A DNA stretch of 64,000 bases from Fictibacillus norfolkensis (lineage in GTDB: Bacteria; Bacillota; Bacilli; Bacillales; Fictibacillaceae), in NCBI RefSeq assembly GCF_014836645.1, contig NZ_JACSQM010000001.1, positions 558,001-622,000 on the forward strand, given 5' to 3'. Below the pieces are notes generated by a model. That model searched no databases. It was not told the origin of the DNA and was given only the letters and a program-made list of their open reading frames with translations. A program made the translations under genes and the position numbers. Positions within the stretch are counted from its first letter, which is position 1. Every line of letters begins with the position of its first letter. This document shows positions 19,669-28,690 of this stretch, one piece after another.

Positions 19669-19697
19669 ATAAAACAACACCTCAAGTAATGAGGTGT
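19669..19697 (-). terminator. Terminator downstream of the 19716-20024 gene
   Basis: The minus-strand stem ACACCTCA / TGAGGTGT has an ATTACT-type loop and is followed by TGTTTTATT. Confidence 0.8.
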
Positions 19698-19715
19698 CCA
19701 ACAGAATATGATTAT

Positions 19716-20024
19716 TTAATTATTCTCTGCATAGAATAAAATTCCTTCCCTAACATGCTCACTGTAGAACGAGAGCAACTCAAGTATTGAATAATAGTTT
19801 CTATAGTCTTCCGTGATTCCGAACACATCTTTTATATACAGTGTTCCGAGCTGTTCATCTTTATCGAATAAAATCAATCCGTAAACATCTCTTAACGTAA
19901 AGATTACCGGGCAGCCCTTATTCAGTTCACGAACAAACTGCTCTGTGCTGTCAATCGGTTGTAATGAATTTTCCGGATAAAGCGACCCTAAGAACCAAAG
20001 CTTCACTCTATCTTTTATCCTCAT
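19716..20024 (-). CDS. Hypothetical small soluble protein
   Basis: 102 residues, acidic, with no membrane segment. The sequence (for example PVIFTLRDVYGLILFDKDEQLGTLYIKDVFG) suggests an alternating strand-rich core. I do not recognise the family. The start is ATG at 20024, preceded by GGGGTG at six bases; the frame opens three codons earlier with a GTG that overlaps the ribosome site. It is downstream of a GNAT gene on the same strand, 69 bases away, and ends at a clear terminator. Confidence 0.65.
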   Translation of the reverse strand: MRIKDRVKLWFLGSLYPENSLQPIDSTEQFVRELNKGCPVIFTLRDVYGLILFDKDEQLGTLYIKDVFGITEDYRNYYSILELLSFYSEHVREGILFYAENN

Positions 20025-20093
20025 ATCCGTCACCCCGCTTATACCATCATATGCGGAGGCTGGTATCGAGAGTGAATCCTTTTAAACAATTGT

Positions 20094-20537
20094 TTAATCA
20101 CATAACTTTTTTTCGAGTACAATTTTATGTAACCCATTTTTATTCGTATACGTTTCCTTCACATCAAACCCATTTTTAATATTTAACAGCAACATGTCGC
20201 GCCACTTATTCATCGTTTTGGTTCGAACAACAGAATACCCTTTCATCTTCAGATACTCATGCTGTTGTTTCATTAACTTCGAAGCTACTCCTTGCCCCCT
20301 ATAAACGGGATCGACTCCGCCTAGCCAGCTATAATAAGTGTTATGATCGATTTCATAGCCGATTTTATAACCAACTACCTTTGAATGATGAATAGCTGTA
20401 ACGATCGTTAGTTTGTTCTTTAATTTCATATTAAAATGGAGATCTTCATTTGCTGCACCAAAGATTATCTCATGTAGCCGAAGGATTTCCTTCAATGGAT
20501 CTTCCTCTGGTATTCCTTCAAGGATCATGAATTCCAT
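20094..20537 (-). CDS. GNAT family N-acetyltransferase
   Basis: This 147-residue protein has the acetyl-CoA-binding motif A (YYSWLGGVDPVYRGQGVASKLM: V-x3-R-x-x-G-x-G/A) near residues 72-90, followed by KMKGYS and the typical C-terminal GFDVKETYTN. It acetylates an unknown amine. The start is supported by GAGGAGG eight to nine bases upstream. Confidence 0.88.
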   Translation of the reverse strand: MEFMILEGIPEEDPLKEILRLHEIIFGAANEDLHFNMKLKNKLTIVTAIHHSKVVGYKIGYEIDHNTYYSWLGGVDPVYRGQGVASKLMKQQHEYLKMKGYSVVRTKTMNKWRDMLLLNIKNGFDVKETYTNKNGLHKIVLEKKLCD

Positions 20538-20568
20538 TCTGCGTCCTCCTCTATCAGTAACTTTATTC

Positions 20569-20610
20569 TAAAAAAAACTGACCAATTGCATAGAGTCTGC
20601 TATTGGTCAG
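20569..20610 (-). terminator. Terminator of putP
   Basis: The minus-strand stem CTGACCAATAGCAGA / TGCAATTGGTCAG (imperfect) is followed by TTTTTTTTAG, directly after the putP stop codon. Confidence 0.85.
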
Positions 20611-20625
20611 TCCATATCCTCACTA

Positions 20626-22095
20626 TTAACTTACTAATCTTTTCGTTTCTTCAAACTCTTCTTGAATACTTGCACTTGGTTCTTTTGTCATTAAGCTAAC
20701 TACTACAATCGTTAGTGTACATGCGATGAATCCAGGAATGATCTCATATACATCAGCCATAGCCGGAATGAGTTCCCAAACGATAACAGTAACAGCTCCT
20801 ACAACGATACCCGCAAAAGCAGACCATTTTGTCATTCTCTTCCAATACAGACTCAGCAATACAACCGGGCCGAATGCTGCACCAAACCCAGCCCAAGCAT
20901 AACCTACAAGATTTAAGATCGTTTCACTCGGATTTAGAGCCATCACAAATGCAATAACTGCTACAGCAAAAACTGCCAAACGCCCTACTAACACGAGTTC
21001 CTTATCAGATGCAGAACGTTTTACGAATGCTTTGTAAAAGTCTTCTGTTAGAGCACTAGATGTTACGAGCAACTGAGATGAGATCGTACTCATAACTGCC
21101 GCTAAGATCGCAGCAAGCAAGAATCCTGTGATGATCGGGTGGAACAATACTTCAGATAATAGGATAAATACCGTTTCAGCTTTTGCTTCCCCTAGTGGAG
21201 CACCTGCTTGGTTGAAATAAGCAATCCCAACAAGACCTGTGAACATCGCTCCAATGATGGAGAAGACCATCCAGCCCATTCCGATTCGTCTTGCTCTCTT
21301 CATCTCTTTTACAGACGAGATCGCCATAAAACGAACGATGATATGCGGCTGGCCGAAGTATCCTAATCCCCATGCTAATAAGGAGATAATACCGATCAAG
21401 CTTGTCCCCGTAAAGGCATCAAGCAGAGTCGGACTGATGCTTTCGATCTCGTTAAACGAAGCATCCCATCCGCCAACTTTTAGAATCGCAACGAATGGTA
21501 CAAGAATCAACGCTACAAACATGATCGCTCCTTGTACGAAATCTGTATAACTTACCGCTAAGAAACCGCCGAATAATGTATAAATAATAACTACTCCAGC
21601 TGTAAGCAAGATTCCCCACATATAATTCAGACCAAACGCTGTCTCGAACAATTGTCCGCCAGCAACCATTCCTGATGATGAATAGAACGTAAAGAAAATC
21701 ACGATAACTAACGCTGACGTAATACGCAGTATGCGAGAAGTATCTTTGAATCGGTTCTCAAAATAATCTGGAATCGTAATCGAATTGTTCGCTACTTCCG
21801 TATACGTTCGTAAACGCGGTGCTACAAAAAGCCAGTTCAGATACGCTCCTGCACACAGTCCAATCACGATCCATCCGGCACTTAAACCAGATACGTACAT
21901 CGCACCCGGAAGTCCCATCAACAGCCATCCGCTCATATCTGATGCACCCGCACTTAGTGCAGTAACAGCTGGTCCAAGATTTCTTCCGCCAAGCATGTAA
22001 TCGGTAAGGTTATCGGTCTTTCGATACGCATAAAGCCCAATCAGCACCATTCCAATCATGTACACACTAATTGAAAAAATAACTCCATATTCCAT
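20626..22095 (-). CDS. putP: Sodium/proline symporter
   Basis: PutP imports proline with Na+, for nutrition or osmoprotection. The 489-residue protein has about thirteen membrane segments and sodium:solute symporter signatures: GGRNLGPAVTALSAGASDMSGWLLMG near the N-terminus, SVSYTDFVQGAIMF around residue 190, and GFGAAFGPVVLLSLYWKRMT. The Ser/Thr-rich SSQLLVTSSALTEDFYK segment is typical of PutP. ATG at 22095 follows GGAGGAAAACTGAAT; an in-frame ATG at 22140 would place the ribosome site inside the gene. An alternative is the related OpuE osmoprotectant carrier, which sequence alone cannot exclude. Confidence 0.9.
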   Translation of the reverse strand: MEYGVIFSISVYMIGMVLIGLYAYRKTDNLTDYMLGGRNLGPAVTALSAGASDMSGWLLMGLPGAMYVSGLSAGWIVIGLCAGAYLNWLFVAPRLRTYTEVANNSITIPDYFENRFKDTSRILRITSALVIVIFFTFYSSSGMVAGGQLFETAFGLNYMWGILLTAGVVIIYTLFGGFLAVSYTDFVQGAIMFVALILVPFVAILKVGGWDASFNEIESISPTLLDAFTGTSLIGIISLLAWGLGYFGQPHIIVRFMAISSVKEMKRARRIGMGWMVFSIIGAMFTGLVGIAYFNQAGAPLGEAKAETVFILLSEVLFHPIITGFLLAAILAAVMSTISSQLLVTSSALTEDFYKAFVKRSASDKELVLVGRLAVFAVAVIAFVMALNPSETILNLVGYAWAGFGAAFGPVVLLSLYWKRMTKWSAFAGIVVGAVTVIVWELIPAMADVYEIIPGFIACTLTIVVVSLMTKEPSASIQEEFEETKRLVS

Positions 22096-22280
22096 ATTCA
22101 GTTTTCCTCCTGCCTCTTCTTGTTGTAAAAACGCTTTCAATATTTTTAAAATTTAAAAAAGGAACATTTTTATTATAAAGACATTTTTCGACAAAAGGAA
22201 TAGATTTTTTTTGGAAGACTTCTAATATTGGAGCTTGTTAGCTGCCAAAACAAGGTGGCATGGCACAAAAGGACTTATCA

Positions 22281-22385
22281 ATCCAGAAGTTTCTGCCTTC
22301 AATCCAGAAGTTTTGGCTATTTATCCACGAGTTTTGGTCCTAAATCCACGAGTTTTAGTTATTTATCCACGAGTCTGCAATTCTC
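22281..22385. repeat. Tandem array 3, 21-bp period (ATCCACGAGTTTTGGTCCTAA)
   Basis: ATCCAGAAG or ATCCACGAG begins at 22281, 22302, 22323, 22344 and 22365, exactly 21 bp apart in five units; the first two read CAGAAG and the last three CACGAG. It lies upstream of putP, in the 22096-22505 gap. Two plus-strand frames stay open because the period is a multiple of three, but they lack ribosome sites. Confidence 0.9.
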
Positions 22386-22452
22386 GACAAATTTCGCTGT
22401 GTGTCACTAGCCCCTAATCCTCATACTCGCTGTCCCCACTCCCTTCACACAA

Positions 22453-22498
22453 CAAAAAAACTGGTACCCATTCATAAGACGATTGGGCGCCAGTTTTT
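22453..22498 (-). terminator. Terminator of the 22506-23096 gene
   Basis: The minus-strand stem AAAAACTGGCGCCCA / TGGGTACCAGTTTTTTT is directly downstream of the stop codon. Confidence 0.88.
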
Positions 22499-22505
22499 AA
22501 CTACT

Positions 22506-23096
22506 TTATAATTTTTTTCGTCTTAAACGTTTGACCTTTACAAATTGATTAGTAAATAGATCCAGCTCTTCGTCTCGGTAGATGTAGAAGAACCTATGGT
22601 GATGACCATCTTTCATTTCGGCCAGATCACACTTCATATACACATCGAATTCCTGTCGTGTCAGTTCGACCGTATACATCTTGCCATGACTCGGAATATC
22701 CAGTTGGACCTCTTCTAAAAAATGGAGTTCTTTAAATAAATAAATAGAAGTATCAAGGAGAAATTCACAGATTAAATCTTCAGTTCCAAAGTAGTGTTGA
22801 AAATGTTCGCGTGTAAACGCAATATGAGGTACGTTACGTTTGTAGGTAGAATAATCGCCATAAAAAACCAGCTTTGCACGTTTGCTTTGAAGTTCGTAAT
22901 GCTTAACAAGGCCATGACCTTTCATTTTTGACACAGCAGTCCGGAAACGGTAGGTGTCTCGAGCAGCCAATTGTTCGGCCTTATTTTGAGGATGAGCTGC
23001 TTTCGGTGCATGCTGAGACTGACAGTTGTCTTCAACGAGGTGTCCAATTTTAAACGTGTTTTTCATAAATACGATCGAGAATGATTTCCTTCTCAT
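22506..23096 (-). CDS. Hypothetical protein, basic, with possible winged-helix N-terminal part
   Basis: 196 residues, rich in Lys, Arg and His, without membrane segments. I do not recognise the family. The first third (RDTYRFRTAVSKMKGHGLVKHYEL) could form a helix-turn-helix with a wing, and the C-terminus ends in a basic tail (KVKRLRRKKL); both readings are inference. The start is ATG at 23096, eight bases after GGAGG. It lies 89 bases downstream of yvoF on the same strand and may be the last gene of the hprK operon. Confidence 0.68.
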   Translation of the reverse strand: MRRKSFSIVFMKNTFKIGHLVEDNCQSQHAPKAAHPQNKAEQLAARDTYRFRTAVSKMKGHGLVKHYELQSKRAKLVFYGDYSTYKRNVPHIAFTREHFQHYFGTEDLICEFLLDTSIYLFKELHFLEEVQLDIPSHGKMYTVELTRQEFDVYMKCDLAEMKDGHHHRFFYIYRDEELDLFTNQFVKVKRLRRKKL

Positions 23097-23185
23097 AGTA
23101 TGCGCCTCCAGCTTTCGCTTTTTTGCTTGTTTTAAGTATACGACGAAAAACAAGAAAACCCAAGAGGGGAACTTACGACAAATTT

Positions 23186-23698
23186 CTAGCTTTCCATTTC
23201 CCTCTTAAGAATTTCTTCTTTCGTGTAGATGACCTGCATCGGATTACCACCAACGAAAGATCCTTCCGGGACATTTTTGTGGACGAGCGTTCCAGCTGAT
23301 ACGATCGCACCGTCACCGATCGTAACGCCTGGGAGGATCGTAGAGTTCGCACCGATCATCACTTCATCGCCCACGATTACGTCACCCAAACGGTATTCTT
23401 TTATTAGATATTCATGAGCTAATATCGTTGTATTATAGCCGATCACACAGTTCTTCCCTACTGATATGCGTTCCGGATACATGATGTCTGGCATGACCAT
23501 CAACGCAAATGCTGTGCCCTCACCGACCTTCATCTTCAAAAAGGTACGGTAGATCCAATTTTTCATCGGTAAGAATGGTGTGTATCTAGCCACTTGTATG
23601 GCAATGAAATTCTTTACCACTTTCCAGAACGGAACGGTGTCATACACCTGGTACAACGAGTTTCTTCCTTTTACCGGATAACGCTCAGTATTTCGCAA
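23186..23698 (-). CDS. yvoF: Hexapeptide-repeat acyltransferase, YvoF-like
   Basis: This 170-residue protein has left-handed beta-helix hexapeptide repeats in its second half (ISVGKNCVIGYNTTI, VIVGDEVMIGANSTILPGVTIGDGAIVSAGTLV), a fold used by O-acetyltransferases of the maltose/xenobiotic type with acetyl-CoA. The acceptor is unknown. It starts one base after the ppaX stop, so it is the promoter-distal member of hprK-lgt-yvoD-ppaX-yvoF, as in B. subtilis. Confidence 0.88.
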   Translation of the reverse strand: MRNTERYPVKGRNSLYQVYDTVPFWKVVKNFIAIQVARYTPFLPMKNWIYRTFLKMKVGEGTAFALMVMPDIMYPERISVGKNCVIGYNTTILAHEYLIKEYRLGDVIVGDEVMIGANSTILPGVTIGDGAIVSAGTLVHKNVPEGSFVGGNPMQVIYTKEEILKREMES

Positions 23699-24340
23699 TT
23701 ATCTCTCTCCTAAAACATCCAGCAAATCCGTCATTTCATTCAGCATGAAGTCTGGATTAAACTGCTGCAAATAATCGTTGCCTCGGATCGTCCAAGCTAC
23801 ACCAGCCGTTTGTGTGCCAGCGTTCTGCCCTGCAAGAATATCGTACTTGCTGTCACCCACCATGATCGCTTGATCTGGGGTCGATCCAAGCAAGGCTAGC
23901 GCTTTTTGAACAGGCTCTGGATCTGGCTTCGCGTTTTTCACGTCATCCAGCGTAACAACCGTTTGAAAGAACTTATCAAGACCAACAAGGCGTAAACCCA
24001 TCTCGACTGTATTTCTCATTTTTGTAGTTACGATGCCCAGTTTATAGCCCTTTTTATACAATTCTTCTACCGTTTCGAAAACTCCTTCAAACTCTGTAAC
24101 AAGTTCGTCATGATGTGAGATGTTATGTTCACGGTATGTTTGAACTAAGTCTGATACTTTTTCTTTATCGAACTGCTCCATCGTCTCAATGAGCGGCATC
24201 CCCATAAACGGCAAGATACTCTCACGATTGTATTGTTCTGGAAAATGTTTATCCAATGTGTAAAGAAAAGAAGCGATGATCAGTTCGTTCGTATTGATTA
24301 ATGTTCCGTCTAGATCAAATAGTATGGTGTTGCGTTTCAT
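23699..24340 (-). CDS. ppaX: Pyrophosphatase PpaX (HAD family)
   Basis: PpaX hydrolyses the pyrophosphate released when HprK dephosphorylates HPr(Ser-P) or Crh(Ser-P). The 213-residue HAD protein has motif [13 protein letters not shown], motif II IVTTKM, and motifs III/IV KPDPEPV and [12 protein letters not shown]. The length and operon position next to hprK match B. subtilis PpaX. Its start overlaps the end of yvoD by 26 bases. Confidence 0.93.
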   Translation of the reverse strand: MKRNTILFDLDGTLINTNELIIASFLYTLDKHFPEQYNRESILPFMGMPLIETMEQFDKEKVSDLVQTYREHNISHHDELVTEFEGVFETVEELYKKGYKLGIVTTKMRNTVEMGLRLVGLDKFFQTVVTLDDVKNAKPDPEPVQKALALLGSTPDQAIMVGDSKYDILAGQNAGTQTAGVAWTIRGNDYLQQFNPDFMLNEMTDLLDVLGER

Positions 24341-25283
24341 GTTGTCGTTCCTTTCCTGTTAAACGATTTTTCCGTTCAAGCTTGTTCCATACGTATGCTA
24401 CTAATACGGTGAGAACGATCGCTGTCACTACTCGAATGATCAACAGCGGCAGAACCGGAATTCCTAATGGTACAAAAACAAGTGTATCCTCAACAACAGC
24501 ATGGCAGCTTACGAGAAAGATAAAAGCTAGATACAGATCTTTCTTTGAGACGCCATCCTCTTTCGCCGCCTGCATCATCACACCTGCACCGTATGCAAGA
24601 CCGATCGTAAGACCAGCTGCCATCGTCATGGACGTATTCTCTTTCATTCCAAGAAGTTTCATAGCTGGTGCCATCCAGTTCGAAAACTTGTTCAGCCATC
24701 CTTTGTCCTTCATAAATTGCATGATGATCATGAGCGGTATGACGATAAGTGCGAGTTGCAGAATACCAAGTGACGCTTTTTCTAAAGCGGTGAGCGTGAT
24801 CTCTCCCCAGCCGTTCGGAGCTGCTTCGGGCTTTGAGATAAAACCATATTGTGCTTTTTCTGTTCCGCCATCCCATAAAAGATTGATCATAAATGCAGAA
24901 AAGAGTGCCAAGCCAATTCTGACAAGTAGAATTACCCATAATTTGATGCCCACACTCGCGGCTACACCAGACTCAATAAATAGGTTGTGAGAAAAAGAAA
25001 GCATAACAGCGAGTATAAACACATCTTGCACCGTTAAAGAATCGAGAGTCAGAATCCCCCCGATTCCTGCATATAGATTCAGAAAATTACCGAGAACAAG
25101 CGGAATCGCCGCTTCCCCAGGAAGTCCGATCCATTTCATGGCTGGTGCTAAAACAGAGATTAGCCAATCTAACACCGGTGTGTGACTCAGCAACGTGATG
25201 AGTAAAGTGACAGGAAAAATGATCTTCCCTAGCGTCCAAGTGGTTTTTAAGCCTGCAAGTGTGCCTTTTTTTAACGTTTCCAC
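24315..25283 (-). CDS. yvoD: Nucleoside recognition (Gate) domain membrane protein, YvoD-like
   Basis: This 322-residue integral membrane protein has two gate-type domains, seen in the duplicated pattern [24 protein letters not shown] near the N-terminus and [26 protein letters not shown] in the second half. The family is linked to spore maturation proteins SpmA/SpmB and nucleoside carriers. The actual substrate is unknown. It sits between lgt and ppaX, overlapping ppaX, which is the conserved Bacillus arrangement. Confidence 0.85.
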   Translation of the reverse strand: METLKKGTLAGLKTTWTLGKIIFPVTLLITLLSHTPVLDWLISVLAPAMKWIGLPGEAAIPLVLGNFLNLYAGIGGILTLDSLTVQDVFILAVMLSFSHNLFIESGVAASVGIKLWVILLVRIGLALFSAFMINLLWDGGTEKAQYGFISKPEAAPNGWGEITLTALEKASLGILQLALIVIPLMIIMQFMKDKGWLNKFSNWMAPAMKLLGMKENTSMTMAAGLTIGLAYGAGVMMQAAKEDGVSKKDLYLAFIFLVSCHAVVEDTLVFVPLGIPVLPLLIIRVVTAIVLTVLVAYVWNKLERKNRLTGKERQHETQHHTI

Positions 25284-25299
25284 TTTTCATTCGCCTCCT

Positions 25300-26115
25300 T
25301 TAACTTTCTAGATATCGTTGTTTAGCCAATCCTGCTTTTCTTCTATAGATCCAGATGATCACCGCTGCTGCAATCCAGATCAAACTGACGACTTGTGCGA
25401 TACGAAGAGAAGTTCCCCAAACGATCAAGCTGTCCGTACGAAGACCTTCTACAAAGAAACGTCCGATCGAATACCAGATGATATATGTTAAGAACAATTC
25501 ACCTCTGTGAAGGTTAACGCGGCGCAAATAAAGCAAGACGATAACACCTATGAAACTCCAAAGTGATTCATAGAGAAAAGTTGGATGATAATAAGTGCCG
25601 TCAATATACATCTGATTAATAATAAAGTCGGGCAGCATGAGTGATTCCAAAAAGTTTCGTGTCACTTCCCCGCCATGAGCTTCTTGGTTCATGAAGTTGC
25701 CCCAGCGTCCGATCGCCTGACCGAGTAAGATGCTAGGCGCTGCGATATCAACAAGCTTCCAGAACGAGATCTTCTTTACTCTTGAAAAAACGAGTGCTGT
25801 TAAGAAGGAACCGATCAGAGCACCATGAATCGCAATACCGCCTTCCCAAACAGCGAGAATCTTTCCTGGATGGTCTTTATAAAAATCCCATTCAAACGCT
25901 ACATAATAAAGCCTTGCACATAAAATGGCCACTGGCACTGCAATCATTACTACATCAACGAACGTATCCTTAGCAAGCCCGCGTCTCTCTGATTCTCTAA
26001 CCGCAAGCCAAAGGCCAAGCATCGCACCAAACCCAATAATTAGTCCGTACCAATAGATCGTGAGCGGCCCTAACTCGAGTGCTACACGATTTAGAGGTTG
26101 AATCGTTTCTTCCAC
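25300..26115 (-). CDS. lgt: Prolipoprotein diacylglyceryl transferase
   Basis: Lgt transfers diacylglycerol from phosphatidylglycerol to the lipobox Cys of prelipoproteins. The 271-residue, about seven-segment membrane protein has the signature region [17 protein letters not shown], the family motif [14 protein letters not shown] (catalytic/essential Arg and Asn) and [10 protein letters not shown]. It lies 22 bases downstream of hprK. Substrates encoded in this window include the TAXI binding protein and the GerC lipoprotein. Confidence 0.97.
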   Translation of the reverse strand: MEETIQPLNRVALELGPLTIYWYGLIIGFGAMLGLWLAVRESERRGLAKDTFVDVVMIAVPVAILCARLYYVAFEWDFYKDHPGKILAVWEGGIAIHGALIGSFLTALVFSRVKKISFWKLVDIAAPSILLGQAIGRWGNFMNQEAHGGEVTRNFLESLMLPDFIINQMYIDGTYYHPTFLYESLWSFIGVIVLLYLRRVNLHRGELFLTYIIWYSIGRFFVEGLRTDSLIVWGTSLRIAQVVSLIWIAAAVIIWIYRRKAGLAKQRYLES

Positions 26116-26137
26116 AGTCTACACTTCCTTCACATTC

Positions 26138-27073
26138 TTATAGGTCTTCTTCATCTCCAGCTTCAATTACATCAGTCAAACGATCTGAGAATTGTTGTGC
26201 GGCATTCATGCCCATTCTCTTCAAACGGAAGTTCATCGCTGCGACTTCAATAATGACCGCTAAGTTTCGTCCGGGACGAACAGGAATCGTTAAGATCGGT
26301 ATCTCCGTGTCAATGATCTTTGTTGTCTCTTCTTCTAAGCCTAAGCGGTCATAGACTTTTTTAGAATCCCAAGCTTCCAGATTCATAACGATTGAGATCT
26401 TTTTATAGTTGCGAATCGCTCCAGCACCGAACAACGTCATCACGTTGATGATGCCAAGACCTCGAATTTCAAGCAGATGCTGTATGAGTTCAGGTGCGCT
26501 GCCGATAAGCGTATCTTCATCTTCCTGTCTGATCTCTACAGAATCATCCGCTACTAACCGGTGCCCTCGCTTTACGAGTTCAAGCGCTGTCTCACTTTTC
26601 CCGACACCAGAGTTACCTGTGATCAAAACACCGATCCCATAAATATCTACTAATACACCATGTTTAGCAGTCGTTGGCGCTAAACGACTCTCTAAATAAT
26701 TCGTGATACGACTAGATAAACGCGTTGTCGTAACGGGTGAACGCATGATCGGCACTCCGCTTTTATGAGAAGCTTTAAGCAGTTCTTTAGGCACTTCGAT
26801 GTCTCTAGAAACGATAATTCCTGGTGTCTCATCTGTGCAAAGTGCTGTTAAACGCTCCATGCGTGTGTCAGGATCGAGCTCTGAAATAAACGAAAGCTCT
26901 GTTTTCCCAAGAAGCTGTAGTCGCTCACCTGGATAAAAGGTAAAATAACCAGCCATCTCTAGACCAGGCCGTGAGATGTCGCTCGTTCGAATCGTGCGGT
27001 GAATCCCTTCTTCACCACTAACAAGCTCTAGATGAAATTTCTTTATGAGTTCATGAATATGTACCTTAGCCAT
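26138..27073 (-). CDS. hprK: HPr kinase/phosphorylase
   Basis: HprK phosphorylates and dephosphorylates Ser46 of HPr and Crh in response to ATP, fructose bisphosphate and phosphate; it is the sensor of carbon catabolite repression. The 311-residue protein has the Walker [11 protein letters not shown] near residue 150, the preceding [12 protein letters not shown] with the catalytic His, and the HprK signature [23 protein letters not shown] at 27073 follows GAGGAGG; an in-frame ATG eight codons earlier overlaps that site. It is the first gene of the operon. Confidence 0.96.
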   Translation of the reverse strand: MAKVHIHELIKKFHLELVSGEEGIHRTIRTSDISRPGLEMAGYFTFYPGERLQLLGKTELSFISELDPDTRMERLTALCTDETPGIIVSRDIEVPKELLKASHKSGVPIMRSPVTTTRLSSRITNYLESRLAPTTAKHGVLVDIYGIGVLITGNSGVGKSETALELVKRGHRLVADDSVEIRQEDEDTLIGSAPELIQHLLEIRGLGIINVMTLFGAGAIRNYKKISIVMNLEAWDSKKVYDRLGLEEETTKIIDTEIPILTIPVRPGRNLAVIIEVAAMNFRLKRMGMNAAQQFSDRLTDVIEAGDEEDL

Positions 27074-27148
27074 TGGGTCCTCCTCGACATTTTTCAATGA
27101 TTCTATTGTATCACTTCAACCATGGATTAACCAAAGACTACTATGAGC

Positions 27149-27655
27149 TTATTTCTCACTTTCCTCCCAACTGTAAACATCAACAGGTATCGTATTAAAC
27201 GTTGTTTCTTTATGGAGGGTCATCCCTATTCGAGAGGCAACAGAAATTGATTTATTATTTTTCCGATGAATTAAGCAGATTAAACGCGAGATTCGTAATT
27301 CCTGAACAGCATAATTTTTGAAGTGAACCGCAGCCTCTGTTGCGTAGCCGCTTCCCCAATATTCCTTCGCCAACCAATAGCCGATCTCGAATTCTTTTTT
27401 TCCATCGATCGTTTGCTGCACAATACCTGCGTGACCGATTGGAACTAGACTTTCTCTATGTTCGATCAGAAACAATCCTCTGCCCTCACGATATCCAGGA
27501 AGAAGCCATTCTTCAAAGCTTTTCCGAGCTTCTTCTTCTGAACGAGTTACCCCTTTTCCGATGAATTGAACGACATCAGGATCTGCCCATAATGATGCAA
27601 AAAACGAAAAATCCTCAGTCGTATACGGTCGGAATTTCAATCTTTCCGTTTGCAA
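27149..27655 (-). CDS. GNAT acetyltransferase, RimJ/RimL type
   Basis: This 168-residue protein has the RimJ/L layout: N-terminal ERLKFRPYTTEDFSFFASLWADPDVVQFIG, EIGYWLAKEYWGSGYATEAAVHFKNYAV with the acetyl-CoA loop, and NKKSISVASRIGM-type C-terminal motif. Targets could be ribosomal proteins or small amines. The start is TTG at 27655 with GAAGGAG nine bases upstream. It appears monocistronic; the terminator of the preceding gene lies just upstream. Confidence 0.87.
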   Translation of the reverse strand: MQTERLKFRPYTTEDFSFFASLWADPDVVQFIGKGVTRSEEEARKSFEEWLLPGYREGRGLFLIEHRESLVPIGHAGIVQQTIDGKKEFEIGYWLAKEYWGSGYATEAAVHFKNYAVQELRISRLICLIHRKNNKSISVASRIGMTLHKETTFNTIPVDVYSWEESEK

Positions 27656-27673
27656 GACCTTCAGCTCCTTCTA

Positions 27674-27713
27674 AATAAAAATGCCGTTTGATCGAGTTCG
27701 AAGCAAACGGCTG
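27674..27713 (-). terminator. Terminator of the zinc-ribbon/S4-like gene
   Basis: The minus-strand stem GCCGTTTG / CAAACGGC is followed by ATTTTTATTT. Confidence 0.82.
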
Positions 27714-27728
27714 AAATGGTTATTGTCC

Positions 27729-28229
27729 TTATTTTACATCTATAAAAATTTTATCATGAACGGAGAGCTTTTGACTTGGTTTTGTTAAACAATCGTTTAA
27801 CAGAATCTTGCCTGTTTTTATGTTTTGAGCAATCTCTGTTCTGCTCCACCCTTCAAGGTGATCTGCAAGTGTACGATCAATCCGAAAATCCCCGTTAACT
27901 GATGTTATCTTGATTTCGCATGAAGAATCCCCTCTCTTCATGGAAGTAATCTTCTTACCTGGCTCTACCTCTATAAATGATGTAGGAATGATCGATAGGG
28001 GATCGACATGCTCTGTGAACGATTTATAGATGTTGAGCTTTTTGTTCCAAGAATGATATTTCGGACATTTATAAATCGCAAACTGATAGATGTTCTTTCC
28101 ATTTGCGTTGTGTCTGCGTATGGTCGTATCTGCAAATGTGGTAACTTTACCGCACATTTTGCACTGTTTTTTTACCGTGTCCGCTCTCATTTGTTGATTA
28201 AGTGCTAAAGCAAATTGTTGGATCTGCAT
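27729..28229 (-). CDS. Putative zinc-ribbon protein with C-terminal S4-like RNA-binding segment
   Basis: 166 residues. Near the N-terminus lies a possible metal knuckle: Cys23-x2-Cys26 (CKMCGK), with Cys55-x3-His59 (CPKYH) completing four ligands. The last 45 residues (WSRTEIAQNIKTGKILLND, then KPSQKLSVHDKIFID) follow the S4 domain pattern: SR, G-x-I-x-x-N, KPS, D-x-I. RNA binding is therefore suggested, but this is inference. I do not recognise the whole protein. The start is ATG at 28229 after AGAGGTG; an in-frame ATG at 28268 lacks a site. Upstream lies a possible leader RNA with terminator. Confidence 0.72.
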   Translation of the reverse strand: MQIQQFALALNQQMRADTVKKQCKMCGKVTTFADTTIRRHNANGKNIYQFAIYKCPKYHSWNKKLNIYKSFTEHVDPLSIIPTSFIEVEPGKKITSMKRGDSSCEIKITSVNGDFRIDRTLADHLEGWSRTEIAQNIKTGKILLNDCLTKPSQKLSVHDKIFIDVK

Positions 28230-28294
28230 TTTTTCTTCACCTCTGAATGTAGTAGTGAAGAAATACAACTTCTATTTGATTTCTTGCAGAACGT

Positions 28295-28326
28295 AAAAAA
28301 GCTCTCCTCATACAAGGAGAGCTTTG
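28295..28326 (-). terminator. Terminator within leader of the zinc-ribbon/S4-like gene
   Basis: The minus-strand stem AAGCTCTCCT / AGGAGAGCTT is followed by TTTTACG. No gene precedes it on this strand for at least 2 kb, so it ends either a non-coding RNA or an attenuated leader of the gene at 28229. Confidence 0.85.
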
Positions 28327-28510
28327 AACGCAATGTTACCCGTTATAACGGACTGCAGTTCGCTGTATTTCCTCTGTAATGGGGTGTAGACAGACTTCTC
28401 CCGAGGTCAGAAACACGTTGTTTCTTAACGGTTGAGAAGCGATCTAAATTGTTTTCCATTACAGATTAAATGTTGGCATACAGGTCACGTTAGGTCCTTT
28501 CTTTCAAACA
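28295..28510 (-). ncRNA. Candidate structured leader or small RNA, unknown class
   Basis: The transcript side contains nested, mutually consistent helices: CUGUAAUGG pairs with CCAUUACAG (9 bp) enclosing CUUCUC with GAGAAG, enclosing the perfect hairpin AGAAACA-ACG-UGUUUCU. Downstream come the palindrome CCGUUAUAACGG and then the intrinsic terminator. It could be an independent small RNA or a transcription-attenuation leader. It does not match T-box, SAM, TPP, purine or other riboswitch signatures I know. A promoter is only weakly visible (TATAGT near 28520-28530). Confidence 0.5.
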
Positions 28511-28566
28511 GAATACCTTAATATTACTATAAAGTATAAAATATGGAAACTAATTGAATCTTTTTG

Positions 28567-28615
28567 GGGGATTTCCGCTCCAGGATACATGGTTTCCGCG
28601 GGGCGGTCGGTGTTC
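28567..28615 (-). repeat. MITE-like repeat, partial copy 4
   Basis: GATTTCCGCTCCAGGAT and TTTCCGCGGGGCGGTCGGTG match the right arm of the family; the other arm is absent. Confidence 0.6.
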
Positions 28616-28690
28616 ATTTTATCAAATGAAGAGATTGAAAAAGAATTAGTTGAGATAAATAATAATAAGAAAAACTTTTAGCTTTTATTT

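Noticed and set aside
22228..22417. Two plus-strand frames across tandem array 3
   Set aside because: Seven-residue repeats are a by-product of the 21-bp period; no ribosome site or promoter is visible.
28295..28510. 6S RNA, tmRNA, RNase P RNA or T-box
   Set aside because: None of the conserved core sequences I know (for example the T-box GGUGGNACCGCG or the RNase P core) is present, and the neighbours do not match known 6S loci.
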